Source of the DNA: Micromonospora mirobrigensis
GTDB lineage: Bacteria; Actinomycetota; Actinomycetes; Mycobacteriales; Micromonosporaceae
DNA length: 64,000 nucleotides
Assembly: GCF_900091555.1 (NCBI RefSeq)
Contig: NZ_FMCX01000003.1
Span: forward strand, 1-64,000
Direction of reading: 5' to 3'
The notes under the pieces are model-generated. The model searched no databases, was not told the origin of the DNA, and was given only the letters and a program-made list of their open reading frames with translations. The position numbers and the translations under genes were made by a program. Of the stretch, positions 51,540 through 59,291 are shown in pieces (position 1 is the first letter of the stretch; every line of letters begins with the position of its first letter).

Positions 51540-52876
51540 CCTCGCCTCCCTCGACGGATCAGGGCGCCGGCCGCGCCGGCCAGCAGCGCCACGACGCCGG
51601 CGGCGGCCACCCCGACCGCCCGGTGCTGCCGCCGCACCCGGCGGCGTACCTGCGCGTACGGGGTGGTCGAGAAGGACACCAGCTCGTAGCGGGAAACGTA
51701 CCGGCCGGGCAGCGCCCGTTCCAGGGTGTGTTCGATCCGTTTGCCGGTGCGGAACACCGGCGAGGCGACCTTGTCCCGCATCTCCACGAAGTTCGCCAGC
51801 GCCATCCGGGCGATCGCCTCCGCGTTCTCCTGCCGCCGCCGCTGATACAGCGGCAGCGCCGCGGACCACTCGTCGCCGCACTCGTCGAGGCAGCGGTCCA
51901 GCTCCACCACGTCCTCGAAGGCGCAGTTCGCGCCCTGGCCGTAGAAGGGCACGATGGCGTGCGCGGCGTCGCCGACCAGCGCCACCCGGCCGTCGACCTG
52001 CCACGGCGTGCAGCGGACCGTGCCGAGCACGCCGACCGGGTTGTGCTGGTAGTCGTCGACCAGGTTCGGGGCGAGCGGCACCAGGTCCGGGTAGTGCTCG
52101 GCGAAGTGCCGCTCGATCGCCGCCGGGCTGCCCAGCGAGGCGAAGCTCGCGGTGCCGTGGGTCGGCCAGAACAGGGTGCAGGTGAACGACCGGTCGGGGT
52201 TGGGCAGCGCGATCATCATGGAGGTGCCGCGCGGCCAGATGTGCAGGGCGCCCGGGTCCAGGGCGAACTCGCCGCCGATCGGCGGGATGGTGAGTTCCTT
52301 GTAGCCGTAGTCGAGGAAGTCGAGGCTCTCGGTGAGCACCCCGTACCCGAGGAGTTGCCCACGCACGGCGGAGCCGGCGCCGTCGGCGCCCAGCACCACC
52401 GACGCGGCCGCGGTGACCTTGCCCCGCGGGGTCTCGAAGGTCGCCTCACCGCTGGTCGGGTCCAGGCCGACCAGCCGGTGGTCGAAGGAGATCCGTACGC
52501 CGGGCAGCGCGGCGGCGGCGTCGAGCAGCGCGTTGTTCAGCGCGCCCCGGCTGATCGAGTTGATCGCCCGGTCGCCTGAGACGCTGTACGACTGGAACTC
52601 CTGCCCGCCCGACACCGGATGGATCATCCGGCCGCGCATCGGCAGGGCGTCGGCCAGCACCCGGTCGGCGAGTCCGATCCGGCGCAGCGCGTCCAGGCCG
52701 CGTTCCGACAGTGCCAGGTTGATCGAGCGGCCCCGCTCGACCCGGCCGGTACGCGGGTCCGGCCGCCGCTCGTAGAGGGCCACCGGGTAGCCGCGCCGGG
52801 CCAGGAAGCAGGCCAGCAGGCAGCCGGCCAGCCCGGCCCCGACGACGGCCACCTCGTCGCGTGCCGTGGCGCTCAT
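51536..52876 (-). CDS. kmo: Kynurenine 3-monooxygenase with C-terminal membrane helix
   Basis: 446 residues. FAD-dependent hydroxylase making 3-hydroxykynurenine. FAD motif VAVVGAGLAGCLLACFLARR, ERGRSINLALSERGLDALRR, VLGADGAGSAVR and VGDAAHAIVPFYGQGANCAF. After the catalytic body comes a basic stretch (RRRVRRQHR) and a hydrophobic helix (~422-440, VGVAAAGVVALLAGAAGALI), then RRGRRG. This resembles the C-terminal membrane anchor of eukaryotic KMO and is not a feature of the Pseudomonas enzyme. Confidence 0.93.
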   Translation of the reverse strand: MSATARDEVAVVGAGLAGCLLACFLARRGYPVALYERRPDPRTGRVERGRSINLALSERGLDALRRIGLADRVLADALPMRGRMIHPVSGGQEFQSYSVSGDRAINSISRGALNNALLDAAAALPGVRISFDHRLVGLDPTSGEATFETPRGKVTAAASVVLGADGAGSAVRGQLLGYGVLTESLDFLDYGYKELTIPPIGGEFALDPGALHIWPRGTSMMIALPNPDRSFTCTLFWPTHGTASFASLGSPAAIERHFAEHYPDLVPLAPNLVDDYQHNPVGVLGTVRCTPWQVDGRVALVGDAAHAIVPFYGQGANCAFEDVVELDRCLDECGDEWSAALPLYQRRRQENAEAIARMALANFVEMRDKVASPVFRTGKRIEHTLERALPGRYVSRYELVSFSTTPYAQVRRRVRRQHRAVGVAAAGVVALLAGAAGALIRRGRRG

Positions 52877-52890
52877 CGGTGCCCGCCTTT

Positions 52891-52938
52891 CGTTCGCGAC
52901 TGCGGGGCTCGCAAACCCGGCTCACTCCTCGCGCTCAC
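52891..52938. repeat. 48-bp dispersed repeat, copy 1 (kynU-KMO junction)
   Basis: One mismatch in 48 bases to 53118-53165, same orientation. On the minus strand it starts GTGAGCGCGAGGAGTGAGCC; its first TGA is the stop codon of kynU. Confidence 0.9.
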
Positions 52939-54272
52939 CGGGTCTTCTCCACCGTCGCGGCCAGCGCGTCGGCGACCCGCCAGCAGTCGTGGTACGTCGA
53001 GTAGAGCGGCACCGGCGCGAACCGGACGATGTCCGGCTCCCGGGCGTCGGCGATCACCCCGTGCTCGTGCCGCAGCCGTTTGGTCAGCTCACCGGCGTCA
53101 CCGGCCCAGCCGCCCTCCGTTCGCGACTGCGGGGCTCGCGAACCCGGCTCACTCCTCGCGCTCACACCGATCCGCAGCGAGAGCTGGCAGCCCCGTCGCG
53201 CGGGATCGCGCGGGGTGACCACGGCCAGCGGCCGGTCGGCGACGACCTCGTCGAGCAGCGACTCCAACCAGCCGGTGAGCCGCAGGCTGCGCTCGCGCAG
53301 CGCCGGCATGCCGACGGAGTCGAAGAGCTCCAGCGAGGTGCGGACCGGGCCCATCGCGAAGATCGGCGGGTTGGAGATCTGCCACGCCTCCACGGTGGCC
53401 GGTGGCCGGGAGGTCGGGGTCATCTCGAACCGGGTGGCCGCCTCCGTGCTCCACCAGCCCTCGAACCGGGGCAGGTCGGCCCGGCCCAGGTGCCGCTCGT
53501 GGACGAAGACCCCGGCGAGGGCCCCCGGCCCGGAGTTCAGGTACTTGTAGGAGCACCAGGCGGCGAAGTCGACGTCCCAGTCGTGCAGGGCGAGCGGCAC
53601 GTTGCCCACCGCGTGCGCCAGGTCCCAGCCGACCACCGCGCCGGCGGCCCGCCCGGCGGCGGTGATCGCCGGGATGTCCAGCAGCTCACCGGTGAGGTAG
53701 TTGACCCCGCCCAGCAGCACCAACGCGACGGTGTCGCCCTCCGCGGCGAGCAGGTCGACGACGTCGGACGTGCGCAGGATGTCCTCGCCGGCGCGCGGCC
53801 TCAACCGGAGCACCGTGTCGTCCGGGTCCAGGCCGTGGAACCGGGCCTGGCTGCGCACCGCGTAGCTGTCCGAGGGGAAGGCGCTGTCCTCGATGACGAT
53901 CCGGGTCCGCCGCCCCGCCGGCCGGTAGAAGCTCACCATCAGCAGGTGCAGGTTGACCGTGAGGGAGTTCATCACCACGGTCTCCGTCGGCAGCGCGCCG
54001 ACCAGTCGGGCGGCCGGCCCGGTCAACAGCTCGTGGTACGGCAGCCAGGGCCGCTCCGCCTCCAGGTGCCCCTCGACGCCGAGCCGTCGCCAGGCGTCCA
54101 GGTCGGCGAGGAGTTCGTCCCGGGTGGCCCGGGGCGGCAGGCCGAGCGAGTTGCCGGCCAGGTACGCCACCTCCGGGTAGCGCCCGCCCTCGGCCGGCGG
54201 CACGTGGAACAGGTGCCGGTGCCCGGGGTCCTCGGCGTCGCGGCGGTGGGCTTCCTTCTCCGTGTCGGGCAT
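52935..54272 (-). CDS. kynU: Kynureninase, with in-frame repeat insertion
   Basis: 445 residues from ATG 54272, GGGGAG 6 nt upstream. PLP enzyme splitting (3-hydroxy)kynurenine into (3-hydroxy)anthranilate and alanine. AYLAGNSLGLPPRATRDELL, VVMNSLTVNLHLLM, VGWDLAHAVGNVPLALHDWD, PLP Lys in AWCSYKYLNSGPG. Around residues 370-386 a 48-bp dispersed repeat encodes SARSEPGSRAPQSRTE, apparently an extra loop between LRIGV and the DAGELTKRLRHEHGV helix. The same repeat also provides the stop codon. Confidence 0.94.
   Translation of the reverse strand: MPDTEKEAHRRDAEDPGHRHLFHVPPAEGGRYPEVAYLAGNSLGLPPRATRDELLADLDAWRRLGVEGHLEAERPWLPYHELLTGPAARLVGALPTETVVMNSLTVNLHLLMVSFYRPAGRRTRIVIEDSAFPSDSYAVRSQARFHGLDPDDTVLRLRPRAGEDILRTSDVVDLLAAEGDTVALVLLGGVNYLTGELLDIPAITAAGRAAGAVVGWDLAHAVGNVPLALHDWDVDFAAWCSYKYLNSGPGALAGVFVHERHLGRADLPRFEGWWSTEAATRFEMTPTSRPPATVEAWQISNPPIFAMGPVRTSLELFDSVGMPALRERSLRLTGWLESLLDEVVADRPLAVVTPRDPARRGCQLSLRIGVSARSEPGSRAPQSRTEGGWAGDAGELTKRLRHEHGVIADAREPDIVRFAPVPLYSTYHDCWRVADALAATVEKTR
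53118..53165. repeat. 48-bp dispersed repeat, copy 2 (inside kynU)
   Basis: 48 bases, 47 identical to 52891-52938. Length is a multiple of three and the traversed frame has no stop, so kynU remains open. Confidence 0.9.
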
Positions 54273-54286
54273 GTTCCGCTCCCCGG

Positions 54287-55189
54287 TCACATCGCCGTCC
54301 GGGCCGACCACAGCTCCGGGAAGACCACCCGGGCCATGCTCCGCTGCAACCAGGCCAGCCCGGCCGAACCGCCGCTGCCCACCTTCGCGCCCATCGCCCG
54401 CTGGACCGCCTTGAGGTGGTGCCAGCGCCAGTCGCCGAACCACTCGGCGACCTCGGTCAACGCCTCCCCGAGCAGCCGGAGGTGGTTCTCCGGGCCGCCG
54501 TCGGCGTAGATCCGCACCCAGGCCGCCTCGACCGACGGGTGCGCCTCGTGCTCGACGGTCAGGTCCCGGGCGAGCAGTTCGTCGGGGACGTCGAAACCGC
54601 GGCGGGCCAGCAGGGTCACCACGTCGTCCCAGAGGCTCGGCGCGGCCAGGGCGGTGGTCAGCTCCGCGTACACCTCGGTCTGCCGGCGGAACGGGCGGAT
54701 CAGCGCCGGGTCCCGGAGGCCGAGCAGGAACTCCAGCTGCCGGTACATCGCGGACTGGAAGCCGGAACCCTCGCCGAGCTGGTTGCGGAACCGGTTGAAG
54801 TCCGCCGGGGTCATCCAGCGCAGCCCCTGCCAGGCGGCGTTCAACCCCTCCAGGTGCAGCGCCGCCCGGCGCAGCGGGGGCAGCGCGTCCCAGACCCGGT
54901 TGGCGCGCAGTTCCCGCTGGGCGTGACGCAGCTCGTGGCAGGTCAGCGAGAAGTACAACTCCATGATCTGGCTGACCATCAGGAAGGACATCTCGCCCGG
55001 GTCGTCGGTGATCGGCTGCTGCAACCGGTGCAGCGTGCTCGCCCGCACGTACGCGTCGTAGGGCACGCGTTCGGCGAATTCCAGGGTCGGCTCGCCGCCG
55101 TTGCGAGCCGCCCGCGCGGCGCGCTGCCGCGCGGTGAGCGGGCGCACAGCGGGGGTCGCCGCGGGCGCCAGCAGGTCCGACTGTTCCAC
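54287..55189 (-). CDS. kynA: Tryptophan 2,3-dioxygenase
   Basis: 300 residues. Haem enzyme converting tryptophan to N-formylkynurenine. Motifs: DDPGEMSFLMVSQIMELYFS, LTCHELRHAQREL, MTPADFNRFRNQLGEGSGFQ and proximal haem His in WRWHHLKAVQRAMG. It is the first gene of the operon; kynU starts 14 nt after it. The 146-nt region before it separates it from the divergent Lrp regulator and must hold the operon promoter, though no clear -35/-10 pair stands out. Confidence 0.95.
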   Translation of the reverse strand: MEQSDLLAPAATPAVRPLTARQRAARAARNGGEPTLEFAERVPYDAYVRASTLHRLQQPITDDPGEMSFLMVSQIMELYFSLTCHELRHAQRELRANRVWDALPPLRRAALHLEGLNAAWQGLRWMTPADFNRFRNQLGEGSGFQSAMYRQLEFLLGLRDPALIRPFRRQTEVYAELTTALAAPSLWDDVVTLLARRGFDVPDELLARDLTVEHEAHPSVEAAWVRIYADGGPENHLRLLGEALTEVAEWFGDWRWHHLKAVQRAMGAKVGSGGSAGLAWLQRSMARVVFPELWSARTAM

Positions 55190-55335
55190 CGTCGTTCTCC
55201 CTCCGGGATCGGGGTAGCGTCATGATTCCGCAGGTGGATCGGTCGGGGGAATGCCGGATCGACGGCGCTGAGCCGTGCCGACCTGCCGAACCGAAAGCCG
55301 TACGGGCCTCGGGTTTCACGACGGAAGGTGGAGCG

Positions 55336-55770
55336 GTGGACGACATGGACTGGGCGCTGCTGCGCGAGTTGCAGGCCGACGCGCGGCTGTCGTTCAGCGA
55401 GTTGTCCCGCCGGGTGCACCTCTCGCCGCCGGCGGTGGCCGAGCGGGTCCGCCGGCTGGAGGAGTCCGGGGTGATCACCGGCTACCACGCCCACGTCGAC
55501 CTGGCCCGGGCCGGCCGCGCGGTGGTCGCGCTGATCCGGATGTCCTGTTACGGCTCCCGGTGCATCCTCAACGACCCGGAGGTCGCCGGCTGGGCGGAGA
55601 TCATGGAGATCCACCGGATCACCGGCGACGCGTGCAGCATGCTCAGGGTCGCCGCCGGCTCGATCGCCGAGTTCGAGCGGGTGATCGACCGCCTCGCCCC
55701 GTACGGCCAGCCGTCCAGCACGATGGTCCTCTCCACCCCCCTCGCCTGGCATCCGGTGGCCCCGCTCTGA
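55336..55770 (+). CDS. Lrp/AsnC-family regulator, probable controller of the kyn operon
   Basis: 144 residues from GTG 55336 (AGGTGGAG just upstream; ATG 55345 also possible). The AsnC winged helix DWALLRELQADARLSFSELS-RRVHLSPPAVAERVRRLEE is followed by a RAM effector-binding domain. Lrp-type activators responding to kynurenine (KynR) sit divergently from kyn genes in other bacteria; the divergent position here suggests the same logic. Confidence 0.9.
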   Translation: MDDMDWALLRELQADARLSFSELSRRVHLSPPAVAERVRRLEESGVITGYHAHVDLARAGRAVVALIRMSCYGSRCILNDPEVAGWAEIMEIHRITGDACSMLRVAAGSIAEFERVIDRLAPYGQPSSTMVLSTPLAWHPVAPL

Positions 55771-55854
55771 CGGTTTGCCGCCCGGCCAACGGGAAAGCAG
55801 CCCCCGCTGCCCGTCAGCAGGATTCCGGTGCTTCGTCACCGGGAGGGGGGAATC

Positions 55855-56367
55855 ATGCGGGGGCTCAACCTGTCACAACGTGCGCTTTCCGCCGCGCTGC
55901 TCGTCCTCGGTCTGGTCGGGGCGTTCGTCCTGGCCGGCGGTTCACCGGCGCGGGCCGGCGAGAACGTCTTCGTCGAGGTCACGCCGAACACCGCCCAGGC
56001 CGGCACCCGGGTCTCCATCCGGGCCAGCTGCGACACCAACAACGGCAAGCAGGCCCAGGTCCAGTCGGACGCCTTCGGCCGGGTGATGCTCCGGCCGAAC
56101 AACGGCTTCCTGACCGGGGCGGTCACCGTTCCCGGCAACAAGCAGCCCGGCGACTACCCGGTCGACCTGCGCTGCGACAACCAGAACACCGCCTCGACCA
56201 TGCTGACCGTGCTGAACATGGCGCAGCCGAGCAAGGGCCCGGCCACCGGGGGCGGCGGCACGGCCGACGGCCACGGCGCCGGTTCGCTGCTGCTCGTCGG
56301 CGGCCTCGCCCTGGTGGCGGTGGCGGCCGGCGTCGGGGCCCGACGCAGGACCGCGTCCCGCTTCTGA
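55855..56367 (+). CDS. Secreted cell-surface protein with C-terminal membrane anchor
   Basis: 170 residues from ATG 55855. Signal peptide LSAALLVLGLVGAFVLAGGS with cleavage near ARA-GE. A beta-rich domain (NVFVEVTPNTAQAGTRVSIR, DYPVDLRCDNQNTASTMLTV) and a Gly-rich spacer follow. A C-terminal helix (LLLVGGLALVAVAAGVGA) ends in RRRTASRF. No LPxTG-like motif is visible before the helix. The sortase gene starts 15 nt downstream, so a functional pair is likely. Confidence 0.75.
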   Translation: MRGLNLSQRALSAALLVLGLVGAFVLAGGSPARAGENVFVEVTPNTAQAGTRVSIRASCDTNNGKQAQVQSDAFGRVMLRPNNGFLTGAVTVPGNKQPGDYPVDLRCDNQNTASTMLTVLNMAQPSKGPATGGGGTADGHGAGSLLLVGGLALVAVAAGVGARRRTASRF

Positions 56368-56382
56368 CCCGGGGGTACGGCG

Positions 56383-57183
56383 ATGGCCCGCTCACGTACC
56401 CGTGGCGGCCGGACCCGGGCCGCCCTGCGCCGCGCCGGCCGGGTGGCCCGACGGTTCACCCGGACCGCCCGGCACGCCTTCTCGGCCAGCGTGGCGACGG
56501 CGGACCCGCAGGCCCGCCCGGTGGCACCGGCCGCCGCCCGCGCACGCCACCGGTATCCGGTCGGCCGCGGTGGCCCCGGCACGCCGGTGCTGCTGGTGGC
56601 CGCGGTGATGGCGCTGATCGTGGCGCTGCTCGGGGTGCAGCGCTTCGCCGGGGTGGACGTGCTGCCCGAGCAGCTCAGCGCCGGGCTGCGCCCGCCGCCG
56701 AAGAAGTTCCCGGTGCTGCCGGCGAGCCCGCCGACCCGGATCGCGATCGACCGGCTGGGCCTGCGGGCGCCGGTGCACCAGGTGGGGATCGCGGGCGACG
56801 GCACCATCGCCGTGCCCGACGTGCACCGGGCGCAGGAGGCCGGCTGGTACGACCAGGGCCCCACCCCCGGGCAGTACGGACCGGCGGTGATCGTCGGACA
56901 CGTCGACACCACCACCGGCCCGGCGGTCTTTCACGACCTGAAGAGCCTCGACGACGGCGACCGGGTGGAGGTGACCCGCGAGGACGGCTCGGTGGCGGTC
57001 TTCGAGGTCACCTCGACCCGCCGGTACGGCAAGGAGAAGCTCCCCGCCGACGAGGTCTTCGGCGACTTCAGCCGGCCGAACCTGCGGCTGATCACCTGCG
57101 GTGGACGCTGGGTGGGCGGCCGGACCGGGTACGCCGACAACCTGGTCGTCTACGCCCAGCTCGTGACCGCGCGCAACGGCTGA
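56383..57183 (+). CDS. Class F-like sortase
   Basis: 266 residues. A long basic cytosolic N-terminus (RTRGGRTRAALRRAGRVARR) and one transmembrane helix (VLLVAAVMALIVALLGV) precede the sortase barrel: TRIAIDRLGLRAPVHQVGI, catalytic His173 in VIVGHVDTTTGPAVF, Cys239 in LRLITCGG and Arg in VGGRTGYADN. Class F sortases of actinobacteria process surface proteins. Co-transcribed with the preceding secreted protein. Confidence 0.88.
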   Translation: MARSRTRGGRTRAALRRAGRVARRFTRTARHAFSASVATADPQARPVAPAAARARHRYPVGRGGPGTPVLLVAAVMALIVALLGVQRFAGVDVLPEQLSAGLRPPPKKFPVLPASPPTRIAIDRLGLRAPVHQVGIAGDGTIAVPDVHRAQEAGWYDQGPTPGQYGPAVIVGHVDTTTGPAVFHDLKSLDDGDRVEVTREDGSVAVFEVTSTRRYGKEKLPADEVFGDFSRPNLRLITCGGRWVGGRTGYADNLVVYAQLVTARNG

Positions 57184-57185
57184 GG

Positions 57186-57719
57186 TCAGGCCGCCTCGGG
57201 CTCGCGCAGGTCGAGCCAGTCCGCCCAGCGCGGGTCGGGCGCCCGGTGGCCGAGCACCCGCCAGGCGTTGCCCTTCGGGGCGGCCGGCAGGTTGTGCAGC
57301 CGCCACCCCAGCTCGGCCGGGGTCTTGTCGCCCTTGGTGTGGTTGCACCGGGCGCAGGCGGCGACCACGTTCTCCCAGGCGTGCCGCCCGCCGCGGCTGC
57401 GCGGGAAGACGTGGTCGATGGTCTCGGCCGGCCCCCGGCAGTACGCGCAACGCCAGCCGTCCCGGGCGAAGATCGCCCGCCGGGAGAGCCCCACGTGGGT
57501 GCGGTACGGCACCCGGACGAAGCGGGTCAGCCGCACCACCGAGGGCACCGGGAGGGCGTTGCGGGCGCTGTGCAGGACGCCCTCGCCGTCGGCCACGCAG
57601 ACCGCCTTGGCGGAGAGCACGAGGATCGCGGCCCGACGCACCGACACGACACACAGCGGCTCGTACGTGGCGTTGAGGACCAACGCGCCGGAGCCCGCAG
57701 TGGGTCGTATGTCAGGCAT
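57186..57719 (-). CDS. HNH endonuclease-family protein (actinobacterial, single-domain)
   Basis: 177 residues from ATG 57719. VLNATYEPLCVVSVRRAAIL, then RRAIFARDGWRCAYCRGPAE, TIDHVFPRSRGGRHAWENVV and ACARCNHTKGDKTPAE. This is a full HNH site with two CxxC pairs. It is a near-universal actinobacterial gene of undefined role, distinct from the two phage HNH genes. Confidence 0.9.
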   Translation of the reverse strand: MPDIRPTAGSGALVLNATYEPLCVVSVRRAAILVLSAKAVCVADGEGVLHSARNALPVPSVVRLTRFVRVPYRTHVGLSRRAIFARDGWRCAYCRGPAETIDHVFPRSRGGRHAWENVVAACARCNHTKGDKTPAELGWRLHNLPAAPKGNAWRVLGHRAPDPRWADWLDLREPEAA

Positions 57720-57994
57720 CGTGCTCACCCTCCCGGTCCAGCCGTTCCCGCCGCTGCCGCGTCGGCTGGGGCCCGCGGGCAGCGGGCAACCACGTCCGAC
57801 GCCGGCGGGAGCACCCACGTCCGTTGCGCCAATAGTCCCTGATCGGAACCCGGATTGCACGCACTAATCCCGGGTACCCGGTGAAGCTTCTTCGGCTGGC
57901 GGCGGGATGACCGGTTTCGGACCGGTTGACCGCCGGTGGCGGGACGCGGAGGGTCGGCGGCGGCCGGCCGCCCGGCGTGCGGTACGAAGGCAAC

Positions 57995-59047
57995 GTGACT
58001 CTGCCCAGCCTTCACCCGCTCACCGACCTCCTCCCCGACGACCTCGGCGACAAGCCGAGCCCGGGCTGCCTGGCCGAGCCGTTCTGCAGGTGGGCCTGGG
58101 AGATCACCGACTCGGTCTGGTTCGCCGAGGGCAGCTACTGGATCGTGGTGAAGCCGCTGCGGGTGATCCTGATCCTGCTGCTCGCCCTGGTCGCCCGCTG
58201 GGCGCTGCACCGGGCCATCAACCGGCTGGTCCGCACCACCGGCCGCAGCACGGTGCCGACCCTGCTGCGGCCGCTGCGCGAGCGGATCCCCAGCGCCTCG
58301 CTGGACCCGGAGGAGTTCGTGCCGGAGCGGCGCCGGCAGCGGGCCGAGGCGATCGGCTCGGTGCTGCGCAGCGTGGTCACCGCGTTCGTCTTCGGCATCG
58401 CGCTGCTGATGACCCTGCGGGAGTTCAACTTCGACCTGGCGCCGCTGCTGGCCAGCGCGGGCATCGCCGGCGTCGCCCTCGGCTTCGGCGCGCAGAGCCT
58501 GGTCAAGGACCTGCTCGCCGGCCTGTTCATGCTGATCGAGGACCAGTACGGCGTCGGGGACACGGTGGACCTGGGCGAGGCGACCGGGGTGGTCGAGTCG
58601 GTCGGGCTGCGGGTCACCACCGTCCGGGACGGACGCGGGGTGCTCTGGTACATCCGCAACGGCGAGATCATCCGGGTGGGCAACAAGAGCCAGGGCTGGG
58701 CGCTGGTCGTGGTGGACCTGCCGATCGGCTTCGCCAGCACCGAGGAGGCGACGGCGGTGCTGCGTACGGCGGCGGCCTCGGTGGCGCTGGACCCGGAGCT
58801 GGCGCCGGAGATCGTCGAGACACCCGACGTGCTCGGCGTCGAGCAGATCACGGTCGACGGCGCGGTGATCCGCACCGTGGTGAAGACGACCGCCGAGGGG
58901 CAGTTCGCGGTGGGCCGGGAACTGCGCCGACGGCTGGCCGAGGCGCTGGAGAACTCCGGCATCACCGCGCGGATCGCCGCCGCCCGGCTCTATCCGGGCG
59001 TACCCGTGGCGGGCGCCGGCGAGACCGGTCGCGGCGGCAGCACCTGA
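57995..59047 (+). CDS. MscS-family mechanosensitive channel
   Basis: 350 residues from GTG 57995. Transmembrane helices include VKPLRVILILLLALVARWAL and VVTAFVFGIALLMTLREF. The pore helix and beta domain read LLASAGIAGVALGFGAQSLVKDLLAGLFMLIEDQYGVGD, continuing into VRDGRGVLWYIRNGEI and a C-terminal alpha/beta domain. Opens under membrane tension to release solutes during osmotic downshock. Confidence 0.93.
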   Translation: MTLPSLHPLTDLLPDDLGDKPSPGCLAEPFCRWAWEITDSVWFAEGSYWIVVKPLRVILILLLALVARWALHRAINRLVRTTGRSTVPTLLRPLRERIPSASLDPEEFVPERRRQRAEAIGSVLRSVVTAFVFGIALLMTLREFNFDLAPLLASAGIAGVALGFGAQSLVKDLLAGLFMLIEDQYGVGDTVDLGEATGVVESVGLRVTTVRDGRGVLWYIRNGEIIRVGNKSQGWALVVVDLPIGFASTEEATAVLRTAAASVALDPELAPEIVETPDVLGVEQITVDGAVIRTVVKTTAEGQFAVGRELRRRLAEALENSGITARIAAARLYPGVPVAGAGETGRGGST

Positions 59048-59291
59048 CCGGTCACCCGGCGGACCTTGCGGCCGGGGGTCGCGGTCCTTGTGACCCCTCG
59101 GGTATCGTCCGTTCGTTCCGTCGGGGATATGACGATCAATCCGTTCGCCCTAGCCAGTCTTCAGACGATCGGGCAGAATCCGGAGAAACGCGCTCCTGCC
59201 GAATCGCGATCACGTCCTCGGTGATCGGTAGATCTGACGACGGTTCCCGGCCCGCCATCACGAGTGGCCCCCGGGGACGATGGAGGCCACG

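Noticed and set aside
52935..55478. Kynureninase extended to 847 codons
   Set aside because: The extension overlaps tryptophan 2,3-dioxygenase in another frame; ATG 54272 has a good ribosome binding site and normal family start.
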